Of a DNA stretch of 64,000 bases, positions 31,301 through 43,497 are shown piece by piece. The translations under genes and the position numbers were made by a program. The notes beneath the pieces are model-generated. The model was not told the DNA's origin. It did not search any database and saw nothing but the letters and a program-made list of their open reading frames with translations. Source of the stretch: Lepidonotus clava (taxonomy: Eukaryota; Annelida; Polychaeta; Phyllodocida; Polynoidae); NCBI GenBank assembly GCA_936440205.1, contig OW387134.1, positions 18,888,908 through 18,952,907 on the forward strand, in the 5' to 3' direction. How positions within the stretch are numbered: position 1 is the stretch's first letter; each line of letters opens with the position of its first letter.

Positions 31301-34300
31301 AGAATATAGGGAGTGGGACTGATGGGACTTTTCAAATTTGTATTTGGTACAGTGGTAGTCAAATTATTAATATGAACTATCAAAAAAAAAGTAATTATTT
31401 CGATCTGGTTGAGAATTTAGTTGTATGACTATCTTAGCATTGTTGATTTATAAATATACATTGTAACCATTTATTCCATCCGATACCATACATTTCGGTC
31501 TCAGTTGAGTTTGAAAAAAAATTAACCTGGTCTCAGTTGATTCTGAAAGTTTATTGTGGATGCGCTTTCTGTGATTCCAGGGTTTGAAGAGTGTCGACGT
31601 CAAAACGAACCTCTGATATGTCCCCTTTGTCGAGCAACATGGAAGGTCGATCAGGAAAAGTAAGTCTCAATGTATTTGCATTGTGTATTACCATAGCGTA
31701 CTTCAAAATAAATTATTGCTTTGTTTCGATATTCGTCAGTACGCCATACCATATAGCCATTAATTAGAATCGGGTTATTTTGATGTATTAAAAAATCACC
31801 TACATAAACGTAATGATATCTGAATACTTAAACGTATTTGATGAAATACACCAGAGAATTTGAGCAAAATTGCACAAGTGTATGAATTCAGCGCCTATCT
31901 AAATACTTTACGTACATACTTGAGATTCCGTATGTGCATGAACTTATATTTTTATACTTTTGTCTCCCTTCCTCGTCGCTTTCAGCTCAGAGTTGTCAGC
32001 TGGCTCCAACCTGCCTGTGCCCCCGAACACACGGGTGTCCTCCCCGTCCCACGACCTGCACCCGCCGGCCGAGGCCGAGGTGATGCTGCCCCACGCCGAG
32101 CCCATACCACAAGAACAGCAGGCAACTGCTGCGCCCTGGATACCAGTAAGCACTTGGAACTTTCAAATAATCTGAATTTTGCAGAAAATGTACCTTTGAC
32201 TGAGAAAGGTTGGATAAACTAGAATTTGCTTTCAAAGTAACCGTATTACGAGTGGTCTAATATACCCATTGTATGTGTGCTATTTCCATAACGTTCCTTT
32301 AAAATTCACGAGGCTTAAAATTTTCTTTAGCAAACTTTAATTTAAGTATGCTACACATCTTGCATACCCTCCAAATATGAGAACTTGTTCAGAATGTTTG
32401 CTCTTCCTTCCAGGTGCTAGGTGAGGAGCTGGTGTCGTGTCTCTTCTCCAAGAACTGGATGGTGCGTGAGATTGCGGTGAAGCAGCTCAGTCGGGTGGCT
32501 GTGGGGTCACTGCTGCTCGGGGTCGGGGAGGGCCGCGCGGGCGTGGTGCTCTCCGCTGACCGACAGGCCTCCACCCGACAGATGCTGGAGACGTGCTGCA
32601 GTGTGCTCGCCTACATCTGTGCTGACCCCGTCTACAAAGTCTTCGTCGCCACGCTGGTAAGTCTACGGGTGAAAATGAAAATAGACAAATATTAAAAGCA
32701 TTGGTTCATGAAATGAACTATTAAAAGACGAAAAAGTCAGTAATTCATGAAAATATAGATGGTTAATCCGTAAGGAAATTCTAAATAATTACACTTTTCA
32801 GACAAACTAGTTAATAAATTGTTAATACATGTACCACATACCTAACCTATGACGTGGTGTTTCAGCGGACCTTGAGGACGTTGCTGGCCTACACCCCGAG
32901 CCGGGACAATACCCAGCAGGGCCGACTTCAGACCTTGATGAGGCCCGTTATAGACGGCATCTTATGGAAGTGTGCCGACTCCAACAAGTGAGTCCAGTAT
33001 TGTCTAGCGAGTTACTCTAACTGAAACTACATGATTTTTCTCTGGTGAGGTTAGAAAATGTCTTTAATTAATAGTTGAAGCCACTAGGATATTAATGACA
33101 GTACTATTCAAAATTGTGTAATCTGACTCAAATCAATGTAGACAAAGCTACACATAGCGCTCACCTGGTATTTCCATTTTTGACAAGCATTGTTACTCTT
33201 ATTTCAGACGCACAAGTCAGCTTTCAATGTCGGCCATGCAGGAGTTAATTCGAGGACAGGAAGGCGAACTGTCCGTGGGACGAGAGATACTCCACCCAGG
33301 TGAGGCAGAATATACCGCCTGTCAGAAGATGTTTAAAGTTGGCATGTCCATGACCATAACAATGATAACAGTGAATCGTAATGGAATGTAAAAATACTGA
33401 TGAAGTCAACAATCGTAAAGATATTTTCTAGATCACGCGCTGTACTACACTACGTATGTGCTACTAGTACGAGTGCGTGAAGTAGTGAAAAATGTGGGAT
33501 TGTTAAATTATGCACTTTGCATTTCTCTACAGCAGCTTGAATATTTTAAATTAGTCTTACTTACATAGTTTTGAAATAAGTATTTCATAGTGAAGTATGT
33601 TTGTCGTTGCCAGGTGAGCTCGGTCTGGGCGGCCTGGCCTACCTACTGACGTGTGTGACTCAGGACTACGACCCGTCCTCCGTGCAGTACCAGTGGCTGC
33701 TGGGGCGGCTCTCCTTCCTCCACAAACTGTTAGAGGAGCACTCCTCCGAGTTCTTACTGCGGGCCCCTCAGTCGGACCTGACGGAGAAGCAGTGCCCCCT
33801 GGAGGAGTACGAGAACTACGACCGGGTGATGAAGGTGCTGAGGTTCACCCGGGGCGCCCTGGAGAACGCCCACCAGAAGGTCTCCCGGATGGCGCGACAC
33901 GTCTTCTACCAAGTCGCCCGTCTCCAGTCCCACAACGCTGCCGCTCTCAAACACGTGACAGACTTACTTGACACGCTTGGCCTGAACATTCAGGTGCAGC
34001 TCAAGCGTAAGCTCTTAGCTCGTATGACGACAGACTTTCACTTCACCCAGCGGGCCAGCAAGTGGCTGGAGGGTGAATGCAGTGCTGGGTTCCCGGGGAC
34101 CAGTGCCGACCCCGACGCCGCGCTGCTCAACACGCCGTTTGAATCGGAACCCTCCAGTCCGCGCTGTGGGTCCCCGGGAGGCGGCGGGGCGGGGTGCGGG
34201 GCGGCCACCGCCTCGTCCACCCCACCCCGCATCTCAGTCACAGTGAACAATTTCGTCAGTGGCAACTTGAACTTTGTCCCCATGGCCCCGCCCAACTCGC

Positions 34301-37300
34301 CCGAGCGGCGGCGGGGACCAGAGGGCCGGTCTAGGTCGGGTACAGAGACAGACTCTCCAGCGAGTGGTGCTACCAGTGTGATGGGTTTTGATACCACAGA
34401 TTGTATGGACGGATTATCCTGCGCCACGCCCGGTCTTTGCGCCAGCACACCTCACAAGTCGGAACAACGCCGGCCCGAGAGTAGGGGCAGCGGTCCGACC
34501 AAAGTGGACGTCTCTGTCAGCACGTCGCCTACCTTAGCCATACGCGGAATTAACTTCAACCTATCCACCCATCTCGGAGGTGAGAGTTCGACTGACGACC
34601 TCGAGATAAGCGGTGTAACCATGACCATTGACAGTCGGTCGGTCGACGAGGATGACATCCTAGCCACAGCCATGACCAGTGAGGAGGAGGAGGGCTGCAC
34701 CACAACCACCACCAACACCACCGCGCCCACCACCAACACCACCACCACGGCCGAGCTGTCGAGCCTGGAGGACGAGCTGGAGGCGGTGCACAACACCACC
34801 CTGGATAGCGGGGTGCAGGCGGCCCACCACTGTCTGGGGGGTGGGGCAGGCAGTGGGGGTGGCGACACGGCCTCCTCCGTCTCCTCCACCGACGCCACGG
34901 CCGCCAGCGGCAGCAGTAACGGAATGCTGAGCGAGGACCTCTCCGACCCCACAGTGTCGCCCTCTGGGGCCGACTACCACGTGTCCTTTAAGACGGAGGT
35001 GGCTTCCAATTCACCCAACAGCACACCGGCAAGAAGGGCACCTATAGGTAGGGAATATAAAAATGACCTCCGATAGCTGATGCATCCTTCAATAAGCCTA
35101 AAATCGAAGATCAGACTTTTTAGGTTAAAAATAAATTTTGAGCCAGAAAAAATGTTATTGAACAAAGTGAACATGAAGGGATATGTTTTATGAAAAGTTC
35201 TTCGTTCGTTAACAGGTATTTTGATTTTATAAGAAAAATAGTTGATAATTTAAGTGTGAATGTATATGATTAACTAAGACCACTGGACGTCAATTCGATT
35301 CGCAAATGACTTCAAACATTCTAACAGAATTCATTTGTTCGATGGCAAACTTAAAGATTACGAACTTATTATCTCCTCTGTTAGTATGAATTTACATATT
35401 ACGTTGTCTCACCATTCTCAATAGTTTATATTGTGTTTACCGATGTTTAAAACACTAATTACAACCCCTGCCTGTTCTCTGCCAGTGCTGCAGGATTTGT
35501 CGTCTTCGTCGCGGGAGCCGTGTCACTGTAAGGAGGAGGTTGAAATAGAAGAGGCGCAGGCCCTGGTGGCCGCCATGGAGCAGTCCGAGTTCACCCAACA
35601 CCCGCTGCCCTTCATCCCTGGGCTGTCGGGTCTATCCAACGACGCCTCCATCACCATCAGAGTCCAGGCCGTCGCCGAGGTACTGCATACCCATTTTTTT
35701 CTATTTGACTCTACTGACTACTCATTTTACAAGAGATGATCTTCAGTATGAATTGAAACAATTTACAGAAATAAAGTCGAACATAATATATCAATACAGT
35801 ATAGCTTAGGAATCAACAGTAGGTGGTCCAAACTAATTTACCTTCATGGTAACTGCTGTATATTTAAATTGCTCGAATAAAGATAAACCTTTAGCTGCGC
35901 ATGATCAGCGTAAATGATTTGGTTATAAAGAAATACAAAAACTCGTTTGCATTTTCCTACAGTATCATGTTTGTCAACATGTAAACCCTTTTCTGTCTAC
36001 TACAAAGGATTTCATGGAGAGCACAATTTCATGTCTTCATTGAATATTATGAAACTTCAATAAATTATTTGAGACATGTCATTGCCACTATGTATGCTTT
36101 CATGTTTTGACTTGTCCAGCGGCCAAACGGTGAGCGTGTATTGCTGGACCCGCTGTCCTCGGGCCGTCCCTCGGCGTCCAAGGATGTAGACGACGGCGGG
36201 GAGGCCTACCAGGAGGGCGTCCACTGGATGCGGGGTCCCATGCTGGGGACGGGCGCCTTCAGCACCTGTTACCAGGCCCGGGACATGAAGACCGGCACCC
36301 TCATGGCCGTCAAACAGGTGGGACTAGGCTTGAGTAGGATGTGAATGTCTGGGGGTGTGGAGACGTGACAGACTTCAATAAGGCGGCTTCGACCGCTCCA
36401 TAAAATCTTTTTTTACAAACTAGGATGTGGCTGTTAAATGTAGAAACTAGAGGGGATACCTTCGTGAATACCACGTAAATGGAGGTGATGATACGAGGAG
36501 GTATGGTGAAAACAGAAAAAAAAAATGCTGTTTTTTAACTTTTTGGGGGGGAAAATGAACTGAGGCCAGAATGATCTACAGAGCCAGCAATCTCGATACC
36601 CCAAACCACAACTTCTTACAAGTTTGGACTGTGCCATAAAATACCAAAAACTATGTTACTGATCTTTCTGTCATTTTCCCCCCATTTCAAACGCAGATCT
36701 CGTTTTGCCGTAACTCGGTGTCGGAGCAGGAGGAGGTGGTGGAGGCGGTGCGGGAGGAGATTCAGATGATGAGCCACCTGAACCACCCCAACGTGGTGCG
36801 CATACTGGGCGCCACCCAACAGGCCTGCCACTTCTTTATGTTCGTCGAGTGGATGCCAGGTACAGCAGTTTGAGTGTCTTACGTATTGACCACATTGTCT
36901 ACATGTTCCAAGTTTTAGTGGATTGCTCAAGTACATTTTCAGAAAAAAAGAGATAAGATTAAGCATAGTTAAAACAAATGGGAATTCATTAGCAAAATAG
37001 TAAAAAATCAGATAAACATACCAGTGAGAAATGCAGACACCACATTTACTGTTTTTCGATACAATGATTACTCATTTGGCTCGTTCAATTACTCCTGCTA
37101 CAAGGAAAGTTAAAAAACAATTATATATTAGGAATGCTATATAGCTGTTGTGAACGAAAATGTCATGAAGTAAATGGCATGTGATCATTTGTAGGTGGTT
37201 CGGTGGCCTACCTGCTGGACAGGTACGGCGCCTTCTGTGAAGCTGTGATCATTAAGTACACGCGGCAGGTGTTGAACGGCCTCGCCTACCTCCACGAAAC

Positions 37301-38799
37301 GCACATTCTGCACAGAGACCTCAAAGGTGGGTAGCACTTGTTAGCTCTCCTGTTGAGAATGATCTTAAGATTACAAAAAATGAATTTATGGTCGAAGACT
37401 ACAGTCAGGTCAATCGGGGAGCCACCAATCTGACCGCATAAAAGTAATGAGAATCTTTGCAAAATACTGCTTGTATTCCTTTTTCCTCCTTTTGAATCTA
37501 AATGACTTTTCAAGAGGCGCATGTATGTACGCACTCCTTGGTGCGTTTCCGTCAATGAATACATGAAAAGACAAACCCAGTTAGTCGTTTGCTTCAGCTG
37601 ATAATATATTGTGAAACACCGAACTTGCTGCAGGCGCCAATCTGTTGGTGGACAGCACTGGGGAGAGGGTTCGGATCGCTGACTTCGGGGCCTCGGCCCG
37701 CCTCGCCTCCAGACAGACCGCCGCCGGCGAGTTTCAGGGACAGCTGCTCGGCACGATAGCCTTCATGGCCCCAGAGGTAAGGTCGACTGTTGTTGTTAAA
37801 CATTTTAACCTCTAAAGCTGTACGTATGATGTAGTGCATCTCTCAGACAATCAGCCAAGCAGGGGCTGGAAATTTAGTGCAGCCATATAGCCACTGACTA
37901 GATGAAAGACTAGCTGCAAACCAGAAACCTCTGTGCATACTGTAATCAATGTGTGTAGGCATAATTATTAACGCAAAATCTAGAGATGCAAGTTATCAAT
38001 GTAGAGGCACAGGATAAATCAACGTGGGTAGTTAAAGGCAAACATTATCAAGATTCTGAAAGAATATGACCACAGTTTCACAACAATGTGCAAATGCCAC
38101 ACAAGTACGTAATGTTCATTGACTGTACAGGTGCTTCGCGGAGAGAACTACGGCCGGTCTTGTGACGTGTGGAGTGTTGGATGCAGTATGATAGAGATGG
38201 CCACCACCAAACCGCCGTGGGGGGCCGGAGACCTGTCCAACCATCTAGCTCTCATTTTCAAGGTAGGTAACTTGATACTCCCACCAACATTTTTCGATTA
38301 TTTCCATCTTCAAGAGGATGTTGGTTAAATGATAAAAATACTCAAATTCTTTCATATTACATTGGTAAAAACATATGAAGAGAAGTACATTTCTGGGCAT
38401 CTGGGTACCAGATAAGTTATTAGTGTACCATGCCAGAAATAAGCGTTAGGACGATTTCCCAGCTTTGTACACAGATGATTTTATGGCCCCTTATGGACTT
38501 CCTTCTGATTTGTACCCAGACAAAGAGAAAACCTTAGTAAAAAGTAAATATTTTTGAAATATGAGATTAATTTTTAATGTACCTTGTATTCAGGATTTCG
38601 GTCACAATTATTCCATTTTCGCGTATGTTTTCCACGCCCACAGATCGCTTCCTCCGTCAACTCGCCGCCCATCCCGGAGAACCTCTCCCCTCCAGTGAGG
38701 GACCTCATGCTGCGCTGCCTGGAGTGTCGGCGCGAAGACCGGCCGCCGGCCAAGGAGCTGCTCAAACACCCGCTCTTCACACTGGTCAAGAAGACGTGA
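25243..38799 (+). CDS. MAP3K1: mitogen-activated protein kinase kinase kinase 1 (MEKK1)
   Basis: Nineteen coding exons: 25243-25472, 27895-28003, 29399-29563, 29966-30295, 30607-30764, 31149-31282, 31581-31659, 31986-32145, 32414-32656, 32866-32987, 33208-33299, 33614-35047, 35486-35679, 36120-36317, 36697-36859, 37195-37326, 37634-37776, 38131-38262, 38644-38799. Phases match throughout and give 1457 residues (human 1512). Domains: SWIM zinc finger CSC..C.H at 241-251; RING from CPICL (344) to CPLC (392), the E3 ligase module; ARM/TOG-like helical region about 440-640; a long low-complexity linker; and a C-terminal Ser/Thr kinase with GTGAFS (1193), AVKQ Lys1215, HRDLK (Asp1312), DFG (1331) and FMAPE. 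The kinase phosphorylates MAP2Ks to activate JNK and ERK signalling. Exon 12 is 1.4 kb and holds the linker, with [13 protein letters not shown]-type repeats and Gly/Pro/Ser-rich tracts. The gene looks intact. Confidence 0.96.
25885..26184 (+). mobile_element. SINE-like retroposon with 9-bp target duplication, MAP3K1 intron 1
   Basis: A 300-bp unit starting GAGTGAGTGAGTGTTGGGTG and ending CCCCATGGGGCATAT, flanked by TATTAGATA at 25876-25884 and 26185-26193. The head GTTTTACGCCG and the tail GGGGCTACTGAGGGCCTATT resemble dispersed repeats I associate with molluscs (from memory). GATCGAATC fits a B-box core but sits inside the element. Non-coding. Confidence 0.75.
26645..26680. repeat. 12-bp perfect inverted repeat (hairpin)
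   Basis: TCAGGGCTGACA and its exact complement TGTCAGCCCTGA are 12 bases apart, in MAP3K1 intron 1. A third partial copy (GTCAGCCC) follows at about 26694. Confidence 0.8.
27004..27083 (+). repeat. two-copy 40-bp tandem duplication in MAP3K1 intron 1
   Basis: GATTATGTGAAGTATTTTG starts units at about 27005 and 27045; the copies differ at a few sites. Confidence 0.8.
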
Positions 38800-38850
38800 C
38801 ACACGCCACAACCCTCACGCCGTCAGGGGGACTGAAGTCAGTGCTCCTAC

Positions 38851-39361
38851 ACTGTTCTGTCAGAATGGGTGATACGGAAAAAGACTGCACTGTTGTGTCA
38901 GAAGATAAAACTTCAGAAACGGATACTGTACTGTCAGAGGATGACACTGTGCCGTCAGGTGATAAGTGCAAGTCAGCATTGTGCTTTCATACAAGTCGCC
39001 TTCAGTTAAGGCTGTGGAAAGGAGCGACACAATTCACTGCTGCACTGTGCCGCCAGAAAAAATTGTTCAGGCTATTTCCTCATTGTGCTATCAGATGACA
39101 CTTGGTTCAATTGGAGTTATTGCACACCATGACACTGTGCTGTCGCAAAGTTAGGTGTAACACATCTTTCTCTTTCGTGGGCAGCTGTCAAAAGGTGTTA
39201 TGCAGGCCTGGTCACTGCTACCAGTAACCTGAAGGAACCTGAAAGTCATGTTCGACGGCACTATCCTGTCACAGCCAGGAGGTATCCCGCAGGGGGTCCG
39301 CACTGTGCTGTCGCTGCTACCTTCAGGAACAATACCAGGCTCTACTGCACTGTGCTGTCAG
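38851..39361 (+). repeat. about ten ACTGTGCTGTCAG motifs in MAP3K1 3' UTR
   Basis: Copies or near-copies begin at about 38851, 38889, 38925, 38946, 39044, 39082, 39134, 39256, 39302 and 39349. Several spacings fall between 36 and 52 bases; sequence between motifs is not obviously repeated. Confidence 0.75.
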
Positions 39362-40735
39362 AGAGCATGGGGCGGGTCGTCACCATACTGAGATGTCAGT
39401 AGATCTATTGACTGTCATAGATGTCACATAGGCCCCTAACGTGGTATTGCCATCAGGGTATGGCTTTTGCATTTCACATGAAGTGAGCAGGCACTATTTT
39501 CGGAGTCAGTAGTTATCACTAAGGCCGTTGTAATAAAGCTCCAAGGTAGAAAGATTCAGGAAAAATAAATCGCCTCGAATCTTGGGCCCATGCACTTGGA
39601 ACTGATATCTTAGCGCATTTCCCACACTATGAACACAGATGCTCTCTTAATGAGAGTTTTCATAACCGAAAACTAATTTGTTACCTCTTTAAAATGGGCC
39701 TCTTGGTTCAACTGGAGTTAATGCTTATTTACCCGTTAATAGGTAGAACCACGAAGTTGTCTATTCGGTTGTAACCTGCAGACTCTTGATACTTAGATGA
39801 GTGCTGGTAAAGTTGTCTACGATTAATATTTTGATACAGATTGTACGTAACCAGGATATTTTTTAAAGATATCTACCAGATGTATCTCTAACAGGAGTTG
39901 ATCTCAATTTTATGAGATCGTTTCAGGGTGCAGATTGGAGGTTATATTTTTACCATTTGCATTTTTCGCACCATCTGTGATGGTGTATGGATTTGAAAGG
40001 GCTTCCAAGGGGGTTAGGCAAGCAACAAAATGTATTATTAGTGAAAATGTAATTCAGGTAAATCGTTGTGGTGACATAAGTTTTGTTTGACTAAGATCAC
40101 TAACATATCAGAAGCTCACTGCTTAACCTTAACCTGTGGGGAACACCCTAGTGCCTTCTTTTATACATGTTGAACAGCTTTTTAACAAGGCAATACATTT
40201 GTGCCAAATTCTAAAAATGATCTATTTAAGGCGAAAATGATATGTTGAAATACACTTTGTGCCTAGCTTTTGTACTTGACTTTTAACATACAGTATACAC
40301 AGGAATTTTAAATTAATTGTATTGTTTTTCGATTTTTAGGTCCAAATGGAACTTTCTTTTCTTATAGAATAACGGCAGAAGTCGACTACTTGAACGTACT
40401 AAACTGTACACTGTGAGCGTTGATTCTCACTTTTTATTCTCACCTAGTATTAAGGATACAAGTGTCCTGAGCAAGTGATGTAGCATGTTGTGTTCACTTT
40501 CTTATGTTGTATATCCTCCTTTTATGTGTTCTATTTTATTTTGTATATTGGCATTTTAATTTATTTGATAGCAGTCATTTGCGTTCAAGTGTTACATATG
40601 AGTACGTAGTCAAAACACATGGGTTCCTATCTTTTGCTACGGAGTATGCCAATTTAAGTACCGATCTGAATAATGTGAATTATTAAACCAAAATAGATGG
40701 ACTAACAAGAACTATTTTTGTAAAATGAACTGAAA

Positions 40736-40741
40736 AATAAA
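40736..40741 (+). terminator. poly(A) signal of MAP3K1
   Basis: AATAAA, the last hexamer before the convergent peroxiredoxin gene. Confidence 0.7.
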
Positions 40742-40770
40742 CGATCTAAAACAAGTGTTTGGTCACCGAG

Positions 40771-40776
40771 TTTATT
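40771..40776 (-). terminator. poly(A) signal of peroxiredoxin
   Basis: AATAAA on the minus strand, about 490 bases after the peroxiredoxin stop. Confidence 0.65.
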
Positions 40777-41266
40777 TGAAGACAAGTTTCTTTACAACAT
40801 GTTGAGAATAACTATACCTTTTAAATGGATACATTTCCATTATGACAAAGGAAAACCCAAATTTGTCCAATTTGGTACAGTATCCCGGTACCAAAATGAG
40901 TGTCTACAGAGCAGAGTGAGAACATATCCTCCTTGAAAACTACTTCAGATAGGACTTCGGGTACACAGGTAGTAAGTTCTGTCCAAGCGACGGTAACACA
41001 TTCTCTCCCGACTCTGTATAAGTGGAATGGTTTGTCTGTACTCCCTCCTCGCGACTAGACTCCAGATCCCAGATATGAGCTAGTGATAGTTTTTTAGTGG
41101 GGATAAGATCAGTGGTTGTCTTTGGGTAGTGCAATGCTACGTTTCCTATATCGCCTGATGACTATGTCCCTTATGTGTAGAAACGCCCATACTGACTAGC
41201 AGTTGTTGTCCTGTTGGACAACACCCCACCGTCTCCTCCCCTAGCCGGCCCTCCTGACCTGAGGCC

Positions 41267-43482
41267 CTAGTTGTTTTCGGTGAAGTAGGACTTGCTGTTC
41301 TTGACGTCGGGTTTCATGGTGGCCTTTCCGGGCTTCCAGCCTGCTGGGCACACTGAATAGCAATGGGGGAGAAGACATTTTAGAAAGAGACTTATGATGA
41401 TTCCAAAAATAAAGTGCAAAACGAGCGACACATTTATTTACAGAAATGCACGTCCGTGACAGTTTGTTTGATGGGGTAGTTTAACGTCCGGCCAACCCTT
41501 ATGGGTTCTTTCCAGACTGACGTACGTGACAGATTTCACAAACAAAACTATTGGTATTGAAAAAAAAAAGTCAGTACAACTTATTCAATGAAGTTTATTT
41601 GATTACATCCTTAAAGATAGACGAGACGTGGCGAGAGTGTGCTCAAGAAAAAAAAACATCCTTAAAGATATCTTGCACTCCGGAGCTTCAGGTGTACACA
41701 CGTTTGCTGACAAGCATGACTGTCACAAGCTTTACAATACATGGCCCAAACTTTCTTCATGCTAGTAATTGTAGGTAATAATGAATTACGATGAACAAGG
41801 CGGTATTGAACAACCCGGAAAGGTCCTTTATTATTGTTTGTTGGGGTAGTTTAACGTCCGGCCAACCCTTATGGGTTCTTTCCAGACTGGGTCCTTTATT
41901 AACTCATTGATGAGAAATTTGGTAGTAATTGGAATCATTTGTAACAAAAGCGGCAATAATACATATTATTAACAGAGAACGCGTGTCCTACCTTCGCCGT
42001 GCTTGTCGGTGAACTGGAAGGCCTGGACCAGGCGGAGGGTCTCGTCGACGGACCGGCCGACGGGCAGGTCGTTAATGGTCACCTGGCGCAGGTTGCCCTT
42101 GTCGTCAATGATGAACAGACCTCTGTGGGGGAGGGAACACGGGCGTTATAAAGGGGTTACAACATCCAGCAAATTATACACTCTTGGTGCCATGCCCTTA
42201 GCGAATGAGCATTGGCGATCATTTCAAGATTTCTTGAAGCTCTTTGTTTTAAAATTTCTGAAGTGACAGGTAATCCGGAAAGATTGGTCAAAATGAGTCC
42301 TGGCTACTGATTGGTTCTCAAAAATTGCTTGTATGTAAATTGTCACAGGCGATCTTCTTACCGTCTTAGAAACTTATAACAGCACCTTCCCACACAAAAT
42401 CCGATAACATGTAGCGGCATAATGCGAGCAGCTAGACCCCCCCCCCCCCTCTGCACTGTGTCTACTGACCTGAAGGCGATGCCCTCGTCCTCCTTGAGCA
42501 CACCGTAGGCCTTGGCCACCTCACACGTCTTGTCGGCCAGCAGCGGGATCTTCATCTCTCCCAGACCACCCTGTTTCCGTGGGGTGTTTACCCTAGTGAA
42601 AAAAAAGTTAAATATCTCATAAATATACATACACATTGTAAGCTTATTGTAATTGTAGTGTTACAGGCATTTATATAGAGATCTATGATTTTAGGGAGAG
42701 GGTTCAGAGAAAATGCAAAGATTGTCGAAAATATGGAACTGTTGTAGCTGCCTTGCCTAAATCCCAAATATCAAGTAAACCGCAAATGTTATTTTACTTA
42801 GCAGTTTCCAACCCTACATTTTGTTGTTAAAAAGAAAAGAAAAGAAAAGTAGACCCTATCAGACATGTTACATAAGTACTGACCAGGCGAGATGGCTGAA
42901 GTGGCTGTCGGTTGAGCAGGCGACGACCTCACAACCAATGGAACGGAACTCCTCCACACGCTCGGAGAAGGCGATGATTTCCGTTGGGCACACGAACGTA
43001 CTTTATACAAGGAAATAGAAACAACCGAATGAAACATTTATATTAGGGGTTTACTTTTCCCATATTATAAGGCGAATAACTAAGGACTGATGGAGATCTT
43101 AGATGCAATAACGTCAAATTGTATTCATCCGATTGTTATACCTTACAAAGTGGCGTGATTTGTATAAGGGGTTCTTGTGTTTCTTAATAACACAACTCAG
43201 GTCATCACTTGATATTAGACAGTCAAGTATATTGTTATGTAAATTAGAGTAACTATTGGTAAAGAGATATTATACACACTTTAAAGCACAACAGATCATA
43301 TTAAAGTTATCAACAAGTCAAGACCTTTAAGGTGAAAGAGTAACTCACAAGTCGAGTGGGTAGAAGAAGAAGACGAGATATTTGCCCTTGTAGTCGGACA
43401 GGGAGATCTCCTTGAACTCGCCGTTGACGACGGCTGTACCGCGCCACTCGGGGGCCGGCTTGGTGAGGCGGAGCTGAGACAT
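41267..43482 (-). CDS. typical 2-Cys peroxiredoxin (PRDX1/2-like)
   Basis: Coding exons in transcription order: 43482-43349, 43000-42884, 42592-42470, 42122-41992, 41352-41267. They join in frame to 196 residues, the usual length. The enzyme reduces hydrogen and organic peroxides using thioredoxin. DFTFVCPTE holds the peroxidatic Cys49 and [10 protein letters not shown] the resolving Cys170, as in obligate dimeric typical 2-Cys enzymes. GGLG and a C-terminal YF are both present, the pair associated with sensitivity to overoxidation and floodgate-type signalling. No signal or mitochondrial leader is visible, so it is probably cytosolic. An acceptor at 43497/43498, just before the ATG, implies an upstream untranslated exon. 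Intron 4 carries two tiny duplicated insertions. The gene looks intact. Confidence 0.95.
41463..41519 (+). mobile_element. 57-bp mobile element with 13-bp target duplication
   Basis: The insertion runs from TTTGTTTGATGGGGTAGTTT to TTCTTTCCAGACTG and is flanked by ACGTCCGTGACAG (41450-41462) and ACGTACGTGACAG (41520-41532), one mismatch in 13. It is almost identical to 41834-41889. It lies in intron 4 of the peroxiredoxin gene. Confidence 0.8.
41834..41889 (+). mobile_element. 56-bp mobile element with perfect 12-bp target duplication
   Basis: Same unit and orientation as 41463-41519, flanked by exact GGTCCTTTATTA at 41822-41833 and 41890-41901. The duplicated target length and the lack of inverted termini fit target-primed retroposition, but it has no A-rich tail and is far shorter than known SINEs. 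Confidence 0.82.
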
Positions 43483-43497
43483 GGCGATCACGACGTT

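Larger units (their letters stand above)
38800..40755 (+). other. MAP3K1 3' UTR
   Basis: About 1.95 kb from the stop to the AATAAA at 40736-40741. The first 560 bp carry repeated ACTGTGCTGTCAG-like motifs; the rest is AT-rich without recognised elements. Confidence 0.75.

Noticed and set aside
34038-34980. Long antisense frames opposite MAP3K1 exon 12
   Set aside because: Shadows of a GC-rich, repeat-rich coding exon; the sense strand matches MAP3K1.
38577-39098. 173-codon plus-strand frame over the end of MAP3K1
   Set aside because: A different frame of the last exon and 3' UTR; the kinase frame ends properly at 38799.
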